Notes: generated from the letters alone by a model not told the origin. A DNA stretch of 64,000 bases from Nilaparvata lugens (GCF_014356525.2 NC_052514.1:2801169-2865168); one strand, 5' to 3'; positions 11,804 through 24,468 are shown, counted from the first letter of the stretch. Translations and numbers: made by a program.

Positions 11804-12010
11804 AGAGAGAGAGAGAGAGGAGAGAGGAGAGAGAGAGAGAGAAAGAGATTGATTGATTGATTGATTGATTGATTGAGTACTTTATTTATGTAGATTACAA
11901 TATATACTGGCTTATACACCTGTATACAATAGCTTACAATACAGCAAAATTATAGATGAATTTACATCATATAGACTAAGAAAATAATTATTGAAAGTAT
12001 ATGATATGAA
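11804..12010 (-). mobile_element. LINE 3' tail with (TCAA)n and adjoining GA tract
   Basis: (GA)n at 11804-11845 adjoins pure GATT repeats (about 11846-11876). On the minus strand, TACATAAATAAAGTACTCAA runs into the (TCAA)n tail, as a LINE 3' end would. The unique part (ACAATATATACTGGCTTATA) resembles 55862-55930. Confidence 0.5.
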
Positions 12011-12123
12011 AAAGTAATATTGTATATAATACTATGGATAATTATATTGTTATGCATCTACATAAATTGGCGGAGCTTGGAATATCAATGTCCATTCTTC
12101 GGAAAGAATATTAAAAGACATTT

Positions 12124-12262
<139 letters not shown>

Positions 12263-12299
12263 GAGAATTAGAAGAAGAGATTGAAGAGGAGGAAGAAGA

Positions 12300-14230
12300 A
12301 GAATAGGAAGAGGAGGAGAAGAAGGAGCAGGAGTAGAAGGTAGAAGAAGGGGAAGATGAGAAAAGAGGAAGGAGAAGATGTAGACACTTTTATAAAAATC
12401 ACAAAGTTTTAAAGTCTAAAACTATACATAATTGACCGAACGCAGTGAGGTCTATGCTTTAACTCGGATTTTCTTTTGTCTGTCTGTATGTAGGTCTATG
12501 TATGTAACGCATTCACGGCTAAACGCGTTGATAGAATTCTATGAGCAGGAATATTCCTTTTTTAACTGCGCGTCGATGTATACACAAGGTTTTTTGAAAT
12601 GTTGCATTTCAAGGATAACATGGAAGGAAAAGGAATTCCCTCCATACTCCGATATCAATATAAATAATATATGTACAATCTACTCTGAAGATAGGATCAA
12701 TCAGACTATAGAATTATTCATCAATCAGGTGTCGAGTTGATTATTAATTGCATGCAATGGCGTATGCAATTAATATCTCAATGTAACTTGGTTAAAAATC
12801 AGCTAATGTGTGGACTATCAATTGCATGCCTCATAGAATGCAATTTTCATGAACTATTGATTGCATGCAACTCATGCAATTAATAACTAAAATAACATAG
12901 TATTGTCTCTCGACCTTTCTCTGCTTTGAAGTCGGGTATGTTGCCTGTTGCCAGTATGTCTTGAAGGAGATTAGCTTTTGATGTTAGCATTTTTGACACA
13001 CAAACCCCAACAGCTATTAGCCGTTTTCACACCGAAATCTCGCCGACACGACATACAGACAGGATTTACTCGGATGGACAGTATAGGCTACCACAGGAGG
13101 CTGTGGTTTATGACTGCGCGAGGTCTACTGTTCACTGAACTTCTAGTATTAAAAAATTTGAATCCGATGATGATGGAAAAGGAGAAGATGATGATGAAGA
13201 AGAAGAAGAAGAGGGAGAAAGGGAAGGAGGAGAAGAAGGAGCAGGAGGAGAAGATGAGAAAAGAGGAAGGAGAAGATGTAGACACTTTTATAAAATCACA
13301 AAGTTTTAAAGTCTAAAACTATACATTATTGACCGAACGCAGTGAGGTCTATGTTTTAACTCGGATTTTCTTTTGTCTGCCTGTATGTAGGTCTATGTAT
13401 GTAACGCATTCACGGCTAAACGCGTTGATAGAATTCGATGAGATTTGGCAGGAATATTCCTTTTTTAACTGGGCGTCGATGTATACATCGATGTTACATT
13501 ACATTTCAAGGTTTTTTGAAATGTTGCATTTTAAGGATAATATGAAAGGAAAAGGAATTCCCTCCATACTCCGATATCATTATATATAATATATTATCAT
13601 CTACTCTGAAGATAGGATCAATCAGACTAAGTTATAGAATTATTCATCAATCAGGTGTCGAGTTGATTATTAATTGCATGCAATAGCGCCTGCAATTAAT
13701 ATCTCAATGTAACTTGGTTAAGAATCAGCTGATGTGTGGACCATCAATTGCATGCCTCATAGAATGCAATTTTCATGCACTATTAAATGAACTATTGATT
13801 GCATGCAATTAATAACTAAAATAACATAGTATTTTCTCTCGACCTTTCTCAGCTTTGAAGTCGGGCTGTCCTGTTGCCAGTATGCCTTGAAGGAGATAAG
13901 CTTTTGATGTTAGCATTTTTGACACACAAACCCCAACAGCTATTAGCCGTTTTCACACCGATATCTCGCCGACACGACATACAGACAGGATTTACTCGGA
14001 TGGACAGTATAGGCTACCACAGGAGGCTGTGGTTTATGACTGCGCGAGGTCTACTGTTCACTGAACTTCTAGTATTAAAAAATTTGAATCCGATGATGAT
14101 GAAAAAGGAGAAGATGATGATGAAGAAGAAGAAGAAGAAGAAGAAGAAAGGGAAGGAGGAGAAGAAGGAGCAGGAGGAGAAGATGAGAAAAGAGGAAGAA
14201 GATGTAGACACTTTTATAAAAATCACGAAA
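12300..14230. repeat. Tandem duplication of a roughly 0.9 kb repeat unit bounded by purine tracts
   Basis: GGAGAAGATGTAGACACTTT occurs at about 12371, 13270 and 14196, marking two units of about 900 and 930 bp. Each unit runs through TGACCGAACGCAGTGAGGTC, AACGCATTCACGGCTAAACG, ATTGCATGCAAT-type palindromes, ACACAAACCCCAACAGC, CTACCACAGGAGGCTGTGG and a GAA/GAT purine tract. Identity between units is very high by eye. The parallel 102-185 codon frames in the two units shift and end differently, so I do not call them genes. An inverted diverged relative lies at 776-1085. Confidence 0.9.
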
Positions 14231-14750
14231 TTTCACAGTCCAAATATGCATTATACTAACAATTTTGTATCTGGGTTGATCGAAAAGATGAAACGAATAA
14301 TTATTACACTTGAAAATGCATTAATAAAAACATTCAAAAACTTGTTAAATTTGAAGCCAGAAAAATCACAAAAATATTCACTATCCTATTCTTATTTTGA
14401 GCTGTGTGCTGAGTGCACTCTATCATTGTAAGTCTCGTTGTAAGGTAGGAATGTCGGTGACAGAGTAATTGGCAAACGATGTCGGCCATATTGTGTGCCT
14501 TATCACCGCCGTGTTATCAGTGGCGGTACGTCAGACCGCTACCGCAGGCGGTAGAACGCTTCTGACCGCGCGCGGTAAAGCACAAACACTGAATAAATCA
14601 CACTGTCTTATCAACAGCTACTGACCGCTCCATATATTACTGTGTCAACTGTAGTCAGTATAGATATATAATGAATAGATATATATTCAGTGAAAATAGT
14701 ATCTTTATATCCATTTATATTACTGCAGTGTGGACTGTATTGGGTGTAAA
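14231..14750. other. Non-coding, with a GC-rich island at 14490-14580
   Basis: No gene seen. The island contains GGCGGTACGTCAGACCGC, CCGCAGGCGGTAG and CCGCGCGCGGTAAAGC, which stand out against the AT-rich surroundings and can pair with each other. Limits and origin unknown. Confidence 0.4.
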
Positions 14751-14836
14751 TTGAGGTTCACGTTGTAATGGCATTGAAGAAAGATAGGGGAGCAGCGTTG
14801 CTGAATTTTTGCGTTGCCACTGCCTTCTATATTATA
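14751..14836 (+). mobile_element. R1 MITE, left-end fragment
   Basis: GAGGTTCACGTTGTAATGGC, then AAAGATAGGGGAGCAGCGTT and TTGCCACTGCCTTCTATA. The rest of the element is absent. Confidence 0.8.
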
Positions 14837-14968
14837 TTAGCCTACTGTGTCGACTGTATTCAGTGTGAATATTCTATATATCCATAGCAGTTTGGACTGT
14901 ATTGAGTATAGTAGATATAAATGCATAAAAATATCATCGTGAACTGTATTCAGTATAGTATGAATTAA

Positions 14969-15663
14969 TCTATATATAAGAGTGAAATGGCACTCACTCA
15001 CTGACTGACTCACTCACTCGCAGAACTAGAAATCTACCAGACCAAAAACGTTCAAATTTGGTAGGTATGTTCAGTTGGCCCTTTAGAGGCGCACTAAGAA
15101 AACTTTTGACAATATTTCAACTCTAAGGGGGGTTTTAAGGGTTTTAAAGTTCGTTTAGCATGCTTATATTTATTCTCTTAATTATAATTGAAAAATTAAT
15201 GTCCATACCATATGTTAATATAGAACTATAATCTAGAGAGAGTACCGCTTCGAAACAGTAGTTAATTGGTAACTAAATTAATAATTTTGTCAGGTTGGCA
15301 TTAAGTTGAGTTGACTTTGTTAGGTTAGCACCAGAGAAAACTCCTATAATTCTTGTAATTCTGTGGTTAGCACCAAGATAAGATTGAAATGCATTTATCG
15401 CGGAGAAATTGATTGGGCACTGCTACTTCAATCAGAGCTATCCCTGGGAATATCATATTACTAGCCGTCCGGCTCGCTTCGCTCACCATATCCGTTTAGC
15501 CAGACGTTTAGTCTGGATCCCTGACTGGATCGTCCTAACATATGATAAAAATGCTGAAATGAAAAATCTGCTGATCTCATTCTCGGACGATCCAGTCGGG
15601 GGTCCAGGGGGCGGAGCCCCCTTGCTAGACGGATATGGCGAGCGAAGCGAGCCTAACGGCTAG
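14969..15663 (+). mobile_element. Nonautonomous Helitron, copy 1
   Basis: Starts with TC (TCTATATATAAGAGTG) preceded by A and ends with CTAG followed by T, the expected Helitron termini and A/T target. Just inside the 5' end are CACTCACTCACTGACTGACT and CGTTCAAATTTGGTAGGTAT. Just before the 3' end is the hairpin GGCGAGCGAAGCGAGCC. About 695 bp, no Rep/helicase ORF. The last 200 bp form a large imperfect inverted repeat (ACTAGCCGTCCGGCTCGCTT at 15461 against the 3' end). The open frame at 15409-15663 lies wholly inside this structure and is not a gene. Confidence 0.85.
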
Positions 15664-15894
15664 TACACATAATATTACTGAGTGAACTGTATTTGATACA
15701 GTATAATATAATATAGATTACAGTTACGGAAGAACTCGATTTAGCACTCATGATACTACATCTTCTACAAATGTTGGACTAATTGCTTCTTATCACTGTT
15801 CCGCTTCTTAGACAATGCATCTTTTTATCTTTGTCTGAGCTCTTTTTCTTCCAATTCTTATGTACTTTTCCACTTGTGGAATACATGACATGCG

Positions 15895-16160
15895 AAGAAG
15901 GTGGTGGAGAAGGAGGAGCAACAGACAAGAGAAAGATGAACGGAAGAAGGAGGGAAAGAAGCAGAGGAAGGAGATGGTGACGGAGAAGAGGACGAAGTAG
16001 AAAAAGAAGAAGAAGGAGGAGAGGAAGGAGAACAAGGGGAAGAAGGAGGAGAATGAGGAGAATGAGGAAAAGAAGGAGAAAGTAAGAAGAGAAGAAGAAG
16101 AAGTAGGAGAAGAAGGAGAAGAAGGAGAAGAAGAAGGAGAAGAAGGAGGACAACACCATA
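15895..16160. repeat. Purine (GAA/GGA) tract
   Basis: Plus strand almost purely purine. All overlapping long frames (poly-Leu, poly-Ser, poly-Phe on the minus strand) come from it. Confidence 0.9.
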
Positions 16161-16258
16161 GAGAAACAATAGCGTATCGTTTCTCTATGAGATGAGAACA
16201 CTAAGGAATTGTGAGAAGCCTGAAGCCTGCATTTTGCACAAATCTTATTAATGAACCC

Positions 16259-16624
16259 TATAGTGAGGTACACGAAATAATGGCAAAAAAGAAAGATTAG
16301 AGAACAGCGTTGCGGATTCTCTGCCTTGTTACTGCCCTGTATAGGGGATATCGGTAACTAAGATGTAATATAATTTATTCATTCTTGTTTTAAATATTCA
16401 ATTATATTTTATTCGCCAAGAGAATGTATTCTTCAATTATTAATTAATTAATGAACTATTATAATTAAGATGGAATATTCTATTAGTAAATCTCTACAAT
16501 AATAGAATATGGAAACATTGTGGATCTAGAAAGTGATAGCGCTATCAGCTTTCTCGAATAATAGACAAGGATAGCAACACCAATGTTGATCAAATACTGC
16601 CATTATAACGTGGACCTCACTATA
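16259..16624 (+). mobile_element. R1 MITE copy (subfamily b)
   Basis: TATAGTGAGGTACACG at the left and CGTGGACCTCACTATA at the right. Interior GATTCTCTGCCTTG, GATAGCGCTATCAGC and CAACACCAATGTTGATC. Complete. Confidence 0.93.
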
Positions 16625-16964
16625 GAAAGGAAGCCTCTAGAGACAGCAGTATAATAAACGAAACATTGCAGATAGTATTTTGTAGGAATCAAAGATAATA
16701 ATGAGCAGTAATATCTCAGAAAAGAGGGAGCAGATGAAAAAGATGCACAAAACTTGCGTATTGCGTGGAATAATGAGAGAGGTGAAGTTGAAAATAATTA
16801 TACAGTTGGATTGTATCCAACACAACAATATTCATTCACTGTAATGTCTGAATACAGTAGAATACAGTGTTGTAAGCTGGAATCTCTGAAGCTTACAACG
16901 CAGTAAATCACAGTAGTGTATGCCACCCACCAATTATCAGTGTATCAGTCTTCTCTGAAATATC

Positions 16965-17421
<457 letters not shown>

Positions 17422-17521
17422 NNNNNNNNNNNNNNNNNNNNNNNNNNNNNNNNNNNNNNNNNNNNNNNNNNNNNNNNNNNNNNNNNNNNNNNNNNNNNNN
17501 NNNNNNNNNNNNNNNNNNNNN
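17422..17521. other. Assembly gap (100 N)
   Basis: Exactly 100 N, the usual fixed-size placeholder, so the true gap length is unknown. It adjoins the long GT tract, a likely cause of the break. Confidence 0.99.
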
Positions 17522-17681
17522 GGTTCAATTTATTTGTGTAGAATTCAAATATCAAGCTCTGTAGGTTTCTTGTGAACGACCTCATCTACTTGTGTAGAAT
17601 TCAAAGCTCGTGTCGGTGCCATCAATCTTTGTATCACACACTCTCACCATAAAACTGTTACAACATTATAGACCTATGTAT

Positions 17682-17757
17682 GCTTCTTCTTCTTCTTCTT
17701 TTTTTTCTTCTTCCTCTTCTCCTTCTTCTTCTTCTTCTTCTTCTTCTTCTTCTTCTC
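17682..17757. repeat. (TTC)n microsatellite
   Basis: Pyrimidine on the plus strand, opposite in strand bias to most purine tracts in the first half of the window. Confidence 0.95.
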
Positions 17758-17903
17758 TTCCCTCGAAAGCATCAATGTAGAGCCATGTTCATGTGCTATA
17801 GCCATAATATCAACAAATCGGCACCTCACACCATATAATATATGGCCGCATTTACATACAAGATTGGTCGTCATTTATTTTATTCGCTCTGAAAAAAGTG
17901 GAC

Positions 17904-18226
17904 TATAGTGAGGTCCACGTTATAATGGCAGTATTCGATTAACATTGGTGCTGCTATCCTTGTCTATCGTTCGACGAAGCAGATACCGCTCTCCTTTTTC
18001 AGCTCCACACCATTGGCAGATCGTTTCTCAATTATAATAACTCATTGAAAAATATATTTTCTTGAGAAATAAAATATAATTATTCATTTCAAACAAGGAT
18101 GAACAGTTAATATTATATCAGATACACGGGCATCAGCTGTGCTCCATATAGGAGGCAATGACAAAGCAAAGGAAAGGCTGTTCTTCCATCTTCCTCAACT
18201 GCCATTATAACGTGGACCTCACTATA
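17904..18226 (-). mobile_element. R1 MITE copy (subfamily b), reverse
   Basis: TATAGTGAGGTCCACGTTAT at the left, CGTGGACCTCACTATA at the right. Internal landmarks read on the minus strand: ATCCTTGTCTATCGTTCGAC, then ATGAACAGTTAATATT. Complete with small internal loss. Confidence 0.92.
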
Positions 18227-18262
18227 GCTACAGTTTGATCTGTTTTATCTCTAGAAAAACAC

Positions 18263-18452
18263 GTGTTCACTTTATAATGACAGTGGAGAAATATAGGGGA
18301 ACAGCGTTGTCAATTCTCTGCCTTGCCAAATCCTTCACAGAGGATACCTGATACCGGTATATCTCATGTAATATCAACTGTTCATTCTTGTTCAATATGA
18401 TCAATTCTCCAATAAAATATTATATTTCAATGATTATATAATACATTTTCGC
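18263..18452 (+). mobile_element. R1 MITE, left half
   Basis: TTTATAATGACAGTGGAGAA, GGGGAACAGCGTTGTC and TTCATTCTTGTTCAATATGA, then stops near 18452. The right half is missing. Confidence 0.85.
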
Positions 18453-18579
18453 CACACTGCACAGAAAGCAGCTGTTCTCCAGTCCCTACATAGATCTGAA
18501 AGGCATTGTTTGCAGACGACTCTCGTCTGACGTCAGAACAGATTTCTTTCCGGCCTAGGCCAGAAAGAGTACCCTTTCC

Positions 18580-19050
18580 AGCCGCTAACATGAAACTAAG
18601 AAAGGTGATCAAAAAACAGCTGATCAAAAACCTTTTCATTATTTGTGTTCATTATTCAATAATTAAAACATTTATAATGAAATCATCTTATTGTCATTTG
18701 AAAGAATAAAAAAGTATAAACTCAACCTCCCACATAATAATTGAACATCAACTTTTAGGTTATTTGGACAAATCAGAATGAAAAATGAAAATACTTGGAC
18801 AATTTCCTGATATTCAGATTACCTCAGATTTGCTAGAGCTATCACCTTCCATTTCTGCTTTCGGAAGTGCTTAGTGATCAACTATTCTCATATATATTGT
18901 TATTTTGTGTGTGGCGAGAGATAGCGTTCGCACCACGGGCAAAAATGTTTTTCCGGCTCTCAATCTTTTCTAGTCCTCGACCTACGGCCGAAAACCGATT
19001 TCGAGCCGGAAAAGTCTCATTTTCTGCTCTAGGTGCGAAATATACTATTT
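18580..19050. repeat. Element E, copy 1 (hairpin-ended repeat)
   Basis: Nearly identical in order to 31385-31843. Shared blocks: CAGCTGATCAAAAACCTTTT, ATCTTATTGTCATTTGAAAG, CTTGGACAATTTCCTGATAT, TAGCGTTCGCACCA, CGATTTCGAGCCGGAAAAGT, AGGTGCGAAATATAC. The last 130 bp form an imperfect inverted repeat around CCTACGGCC. No believable ORF. Confidence 0.85.
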
Positions 19051-19054
19051 CATG

Positions 19055-19680
19055 ATTGAGATTCAATTTTATGACTTTTTCCAATGTACTCTCCATTTTC
19101 CTCCCATTTTCTCTTAAACCTCCGGTAGTCGCGCCCTACTCAATCACACGAGCAGTCACGTGTTGTATTTTTTACAACATCCAATTTTCCAAGTGTTATG
19201 TACTCTGTTTACTGCCAAAACATATTAATTAATTGTATAATTACTTTGCTCATCTTTTTGGATTATTTCACACCTCTGAACCATTTGCTGATTACCATTT
19301 CATAGCCCAATAAGGTACATCGAGCAAAGCCATCAATTCTGTGTTATTGGTTTGTTTACTGTCCCCGTATACAGTCTTTCTCTATCTAATGCACTGTCGC
19401 GACTAAATGGCACCTAAAGACTGAACCATTGCTCGGTTGATACTGCAACTCAGTGGAGTGATGGGGGGAAAGTTTTGGAATGCATAGGTGACTCATTCAC
19501 TGTCACCACCCCATTCAATAGTTTTGTGCAGCAAAAAACTGACACTGTTGCACTTTTTACAACAGCGCGACTGTCGGAAGGTTGATGTTTAAATTTCAAT
19601 CAACCTTCTCCTTCTCTCTTTATTCACATTATTTGTTTGTTCTTCATTTTTCCTATTATCTCTCTACCAATATTATATCT
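19055..19680. other. Non-coding stretch, no gene seen
   Basis: Mixed-composition unique-looking sequence. GTTGTATTTTTTACAACAT is a short perfect hairpin near 19160. Nothing else is supported. Confidence 0.4.
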
Positions 19681-19815
19681 GTGCATCGTTAAGGTACGAT
19701 CTGACAGGTAGCGAAGCTAGAGTAGGATAGAGCTACCTGCTTTGTCGAATGATGGACAAGGATAGCAACACGAATGTTATTCGAATACTGTCATTATAAC
19801 GTGGACCGCACTGTA
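19681..19815 (+). mobile_element. R1 MITE, right-end fragment (subfamily b)
   Basis: GGTACGATCTGACAG, ATGGACAAGGATAGCAACAC and CATTATAACGTGGACCGCAC. The left half is absent. Confidence 0.88.
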
Positions 19816-20111
19816 CTGCACTGAGTTTGATTCAGGTGGCATGTTTATGCGTGTAGGTAAGGTGCTACATGAAAGTCAGGCGCACAATTCAAATACAGCC
19901 TACACCATTACAGTATTGTACTCTAGCCTACACAATATTCAGGTTTGCCATCTTATATTATGGTTCAGTCTATATATTGAACGAAAAACATAAACTTACC
20001 TTCTACGTAAACTATATCAGTATATATCTCCGCATATCTGTCTAAATCGCCGTATATCTTTGTATATTTGTTTATACTCGTATATCTTTATATCTCCGTA
20101 TATCAGTGTAT

Positions 20112-20173
20112 AGATATCGCTATCTGCTTTGTCAAATGGTAGACAAGGATAGCAACATCAATGTTAATCAAAA
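20112..20173 (+). mobile_element. R1 MITE fragment immediately before a second R1
   Basis: ATATCGCTATCTGCTTTGTC through CAACATCAATGTTAATC, then stops abruptly where the next R1 copy begins at about 20175. It lacks its right terminus. Confidence 0.8.
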
Positions 20174-20174
20174 A

Positions 20175-21066
20175 GCCTACTATAGTAAAGTCCACGTTAT
20201 TATGGCAGTGAAGAAAGATGGGAGAACAACGTTGCCGATCTAAGACTATAAGATTCCGCAGATTCGGATTCCTCGAATCACGGAGCATAACAAGGCAGAG
20301 TTGATAATGATTTTTTTCCCCTGAAATGAAATATAATAAGAAATGAACTGACCAATTTGCATTCTTCGACATATTTTAGAGGTTATATCTGCAGAATGGG
20401 AAATAATTTTGCCAATCTGTTTGCAGATTCCGATTCCTCGCATTAAGGAGCAATATCGGGTCACCGAGCTTCGCTCGTTATTTTTATCTATTGATAAACA
20501 GAACACAATTCTCTCCAATGATTGTGTTCATATTTTACAGCTGGCTATACGTCAGTTTATGAATTTCGGGGATGCGATACTTTGATTTTTCACAGAATCA
20601 CTCGCTCTCTTTTCACTATATCCACAGACGACGAAAGTCTCAGCTGTTTCAGCCAAGGAAGAATTATCCTTTTAATGTCGTTCTGCGAGTTTTCCCAAGG
20701 ATGAGACCTAGTGCAATCGAATTTTTATATCATAAACCTACCATGTTCCAAATCTCGTAGAAATCGTTAGAGCCGTTTTCAAGATCCATTAAATATAAAT
20801 AGCCAAATATAAAAATAACCAGATATAGAAATATAAACAGATATACAGAAATTGCTCGCTTAATATGATTAGATAAGAAGGCAGAATTTATTATGATATC
20901 ATTTCTCCCGAAAAAAATAAGCAATAATATATACATTGTTTAAAGACGATCTGACAACAGAGCAAAGCGGGAAAGAGATAGCGCTATCCGCTTTGTTGAA
21001 TGATAAACAAGGATAGCAATACCATTGCTAATCAAACACTGCTATTATAACGTGGACCTCACTATA
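20175..21066 (+). mobile_element. R1 MITE (subfamily a) split by a repeat insertion
   Basis: Left part 20175-20243 (TATAGTAAAGTCCACG to TTGCCGATC); right part about 20936-21066 (TTTAAAGACGATCTGACAAC to CGTGGACCTCACTATA). The middle of R1 is replaced by about 690 bp of another repeat. Confidence 0.88.
20244..20935 (+). repeat. GAGCTTCGCTCGTTATT repeat, copy 1, inside R1
   Basis: Shares with 58600-59310 the blocks CGAGCTTCGCTCGTTATT, TATTGATAAACAGA, ATCCACAGACGACGAAA, ATGAGACCTAGTGCAATCGA and ATCGTTAGAGC, and an end in CAGAAATTGCTCG. A duplicated upstream part (CAGATTCGGATTCCTCGAAT and CAGATTCCGATTCCTCGCAT) flanks it here. No significant ORF. Confidence 0.75.
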
Positions 21067-21232
21067 AATTGTTCCATCCTATGGTTATAGTATACGGTTC
21101 ACTATAGTCTATCTGTGAGAACTATAAATATACCCAATATATTAATGTAAGTAGGAGCTGCCCAACGTCCTTGCAATGTCATCATAGTGAGACTTGAATC
21201 ATTAAAAGATTGTTGAATCAGTCAGGGTTAAC

Positions 21233-21619
21233 TATAGAGAGGTCCACGTTATAATGGCTGTAAGTTACTTGATCAACATGGGTGTTGCTATCCTTGTCCA
21301 TCACCCGATAAAACGGATAGTTCTTTCCTTTTCTATCTCCGCAATATGTCAGATCGTTTTCCAACAATGTGGGAATATTATTGATAAGTAAAATATACAA
21401 TCTCAACTATGAGAATTTGTCATTGAATAATTGACAGATATATTTTCTTGATGGATGAAATAGAATTTATTATTTTAAACCAGGATGAACAGTTGATACT
21501 ACATCAAAGATACCGGTTCCATCCATCCTCTTCTCTATAGTAGGCAGTGGCAAGGCATAGAATAGGCAAAACTGTTCTCCCAATTTTTTTTCACCGCTAT
21601 TATGGGATGAACCTCACTT
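21233..21619 (-). mobile_element. R1 MITE copy (subfamily b), reverse
   Basis: TATAGAGAGGTCCACG at the left and a degraded right end (GGGATGAACCTCACTT). Interior TTGCTATCCTTGTCCATCAC and GGCAGTGGCAAGGCATAGAA. Confidence 0.88.
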
Positions 21620-21854
21620 CAACCATATTGGAAGCCAGCATTGAGATGTTCATGATACAAGTCAATATAACATGGGAGCTGACCAATAAATCGTAGCCTC
21701 TAATGGACAAAGTGCATTGCCACTGCATTCAGATGCATTCAGGTGCATTGTGAAGTGCATCTAGATGCACCGACTACCCTTTGCATGTTGACACGCCAAT
21801 AGCAGCTAATTCATATCTTGTAGCTCACCATGTCGTGAATGGGACCAGTTCTTG

Positions 21855-22145
21855 CCCGTATATTCTTCTTCTTCTTCTCCTTCGTCTCCTTTTCCTCCTT
21901 TTTATCTTTCATCTCCTTCTTCTCATTCCTCCCCTTCCTTCTTCTTTTCATCCTTCTTCTCTTTCTTCTTCTTCTTCCCATTTCCCCCCTTCCCAATCAT
22001 CTTCTTCTCCTTCTCCTCCTTCTCCTTCCCATCCTTTATCTCCTTCATCTTCCTATTCTCCTTCTTCTTTTTCTCCATCCTCTTCTCCTCCTTCTCCCTC
22101 TTCTCCCTCTTCTCCTTCTTCTTATTCTTCTCCTCCTACTCCATA
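21855..22145. repeat. Pyrimidine (TTC/TCC) tract
   Basis: Plus strand almost purely C and T. Three overlapping Ser/Phe/Leu frames of 111-142 codons are artefacts. Confidence 0.9.
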
Positions 22146-22349
22146 ATCAGTTCCAACCATCTCACCATAGTCCCATTCACACCTTAGTATGTGATTCACG
22201 ATCTCCACCAATGCAAATAATATTCCTAATATTTCATTCTACACTGCAAGATATCTCAATTGCGTGATACAAAATATCTCACATGTCATACAGTTGAAAA
22301 AGAGTGTAAAATAAAATAAATGTCGCACACGACAGAAAAAATACTATAC

Positions 22350-22676
22350 TATAGTGAGGCCCAGGCTATAATGGCAGTGGAGAAAGATAGAAGATCAACG
22401 TTGCCGATCCTCTGTCTTGTCAATGCCTTCTATGGAGAGTAACTGATACCGGTTTATTAATGTAACTGTTCATCCTCGTTTATAATAATCAATTATATTT
22501 TATTAATTTTCATTATTAAGATTAAATTTTTCATTAATTACTACATTGTTAAAAGACAATCTGGCAACAGGACAAAGCAAGAAAGAGATAGCGCTATCTG
22601 TTTTGTTGAATGATAGACAAGGATAGCAATACCATTGCTGATCAAACACTCCCATTATAACGTGGACCTCACTATA
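22350..22676 (+). mobile_element. R1 MITE copy (subfamily a)
   Basis: TATAGTGAGGCCCAGG at the left and CGTGGACCTCACTATA at the right. Interior CAACGTTGCCGATCCTCTGT, GCGCTATCTG, CAATACCATTGCTGATC. Complete. Confidence 0.93.
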
Positions 22677-23249
22677 ATAAAAAAATACGCATAAATTCAA
22701 AAATGATTTACTGATACATGCGTGTATAGCACGTGCTTGCGTGAGATAAAGTACAGTCTGTCAGCTTTGGTTGGATGGAACACATTAATGTTATCTTACG
22801 AGAGATGATGACAGTTTCAACTGAAAGTCGAGCTTGTGATATTTGATACTACTTGGCGTATCTTTATTGATGCATCAGGAGTTTGTAGTGCATCTTTGGA
22901 GAGATTGCAACATCTGATACATTTTATTGGGTGATATATCTGCCAGAGATATTGTGATAATTTGGCAGAAACATAATGTTCACTGAGTCTGTGTGTGTTT
23001 CAAAGTTTTTGGAATGAGTTATCAGTTTATAGAGCTATGATAGGAGCTGGAAAAATCATAATGCTGTATTATTTATTGATTGATACAATAAGCTCATCAC
23101 ATGATGATAGGGAGAGAAAAAAAATGGTAACCTTGTGCTATTCCTCTCCCAAATTCAGATAAGGTTACACATAGTCCGGAATAGGTTGAGTATTGTAGTT
23201 GTTTACTTCAAAAAGTTGTTGGTCCTTATTTCCACAAAGTATATTTTTG
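22677..23249. other. Non-coding stretch with retroelement-like tail
   Basis: No gene seen. 23071-23180 (TTATTTATTGATTGATACAA then CCTCTCCCAAATTCAGATAA) resembles the minus-strand LINE tails at 34190 and 53538. Confidence 0.4.
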
Positions 23250-23636
23250 AGGCTGGTTTCCGAGCTCGGGATTTAGCTAAGTTCTAGACTTTAATGAGCT
23301 GGAGTCAGAAAATTGGCTTTCCAAAACGGGGCATAGTCGCAGTAAATAGTTGCAGCAGAATAAATCTTCACTTTCCCATTTCTATAATTGGGAGCGTTTT
23401 TCCTTGACGAAATGAAACATTTCTAAATAATACGAAATAGCAGAAATGTTACACTATTCTCTCTTTATTTCATTTAGTGATCAATTTTCTAGTTTTTTGG
23501 AGATTCAATGACTAAATTCAATTACGTGACTTTGACAATGACTACAACTACGCTCCGTTTCGGAAAGCCAATTTTCTGACTCCAGCTCTTTAAAGTCTAG
23601 AACTTAGCTAAATCCCGACATTGGAAACCGGCCCTT
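23250..23636. mobile_element. Fold-back MITE with GGTTTCC...GGAAACC ends
   Basis: Left arm GGTTTCCGAGCTCGGGATTT, TAGCTAAGTTCTAGACTTT, GAAAATTGGCTTTCC; right arm GGAAAGCCAATTTTC, AAAGTCTAGAACTTAGCTAA, GGAAACCGG. About 385 bp with arms of about 80 bp. It abuts the next element at 23637 with almost no spacer. Confidence 0.85.
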
Positions 23637-24393
23637 AAGGCTAAAGATAAACTTTCTACTGGTGATATATTTCAATTTGTATATCATCAAGCTATCAAAA
23701 TGAAAAAGTTTTTTCAGGTAAGCACTTTTTTCCCGATCATTACTTTTTGAGATATGTGCGCCTAAAGTTTAAATTTTTGGGACGGAACATTATTCAAGTT
23801 CGGTAAGATATAAATTCTTGAGATTCAGAGGATAAATTCTTCGTGGTATTGTTGATCTAGTAAATCAAGAATTTCCTGAAAATATCAATTTTTGAGAAAG
23901 TTATTCAATTTACTAAAAATGACCAAAATCAATTTAATTTGAGTTATTTTTGGTCATTTTTTGTGAATTGAAAATATTCTTAAAAATATTGTTATTTTCA
24001 GGAAATATTCATTCTACTAGATCAACATTACCATGTAGAATCTCATGGATTCATCTCTCACCGAACTTGAAATGTTCTGAATGTTTAGTCGCTTATATTT
24101 TCAAATTCAAATTAAAATTTATTCACACTCATAAATACATATACAGAAACCAAATAGAGTCTAGCTCGACAAATACAACAATAATCCATCTAGGATTGAT
24201 AATAGATAGTAAGTTATAATATATAATATAATATTAATGTGAACAATAACTGCTCACAAAGTGCTTCATGATCCCTTGTCCATGAACAGGAGTTGAGGTT
24301 TAATCGGGATATAAGAGGAGAAAAAAGCCCACACACACCACCACACACACACACACACACACACACACACCACACACACACCACACACACACA

Positions 24394-24424
<31 letters not shown>

Positions 24425-24437
24425 CACCACACACACA

Positions 24438-24468
<31 letters not shown>

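Noticed and set aside
12978..14431. Parallel frames of 112 and 185 codons in the tandem duplication
   Set aside because: They differ in length and C-terminus between nearly identical units, run into purine tracts and show no domain.
15409..15663. 84-codon plus-strand frame
   Set aside because: Lies inside the 3' fold-back of a nonautonomous Helitron and is not preserved in the other two copies.
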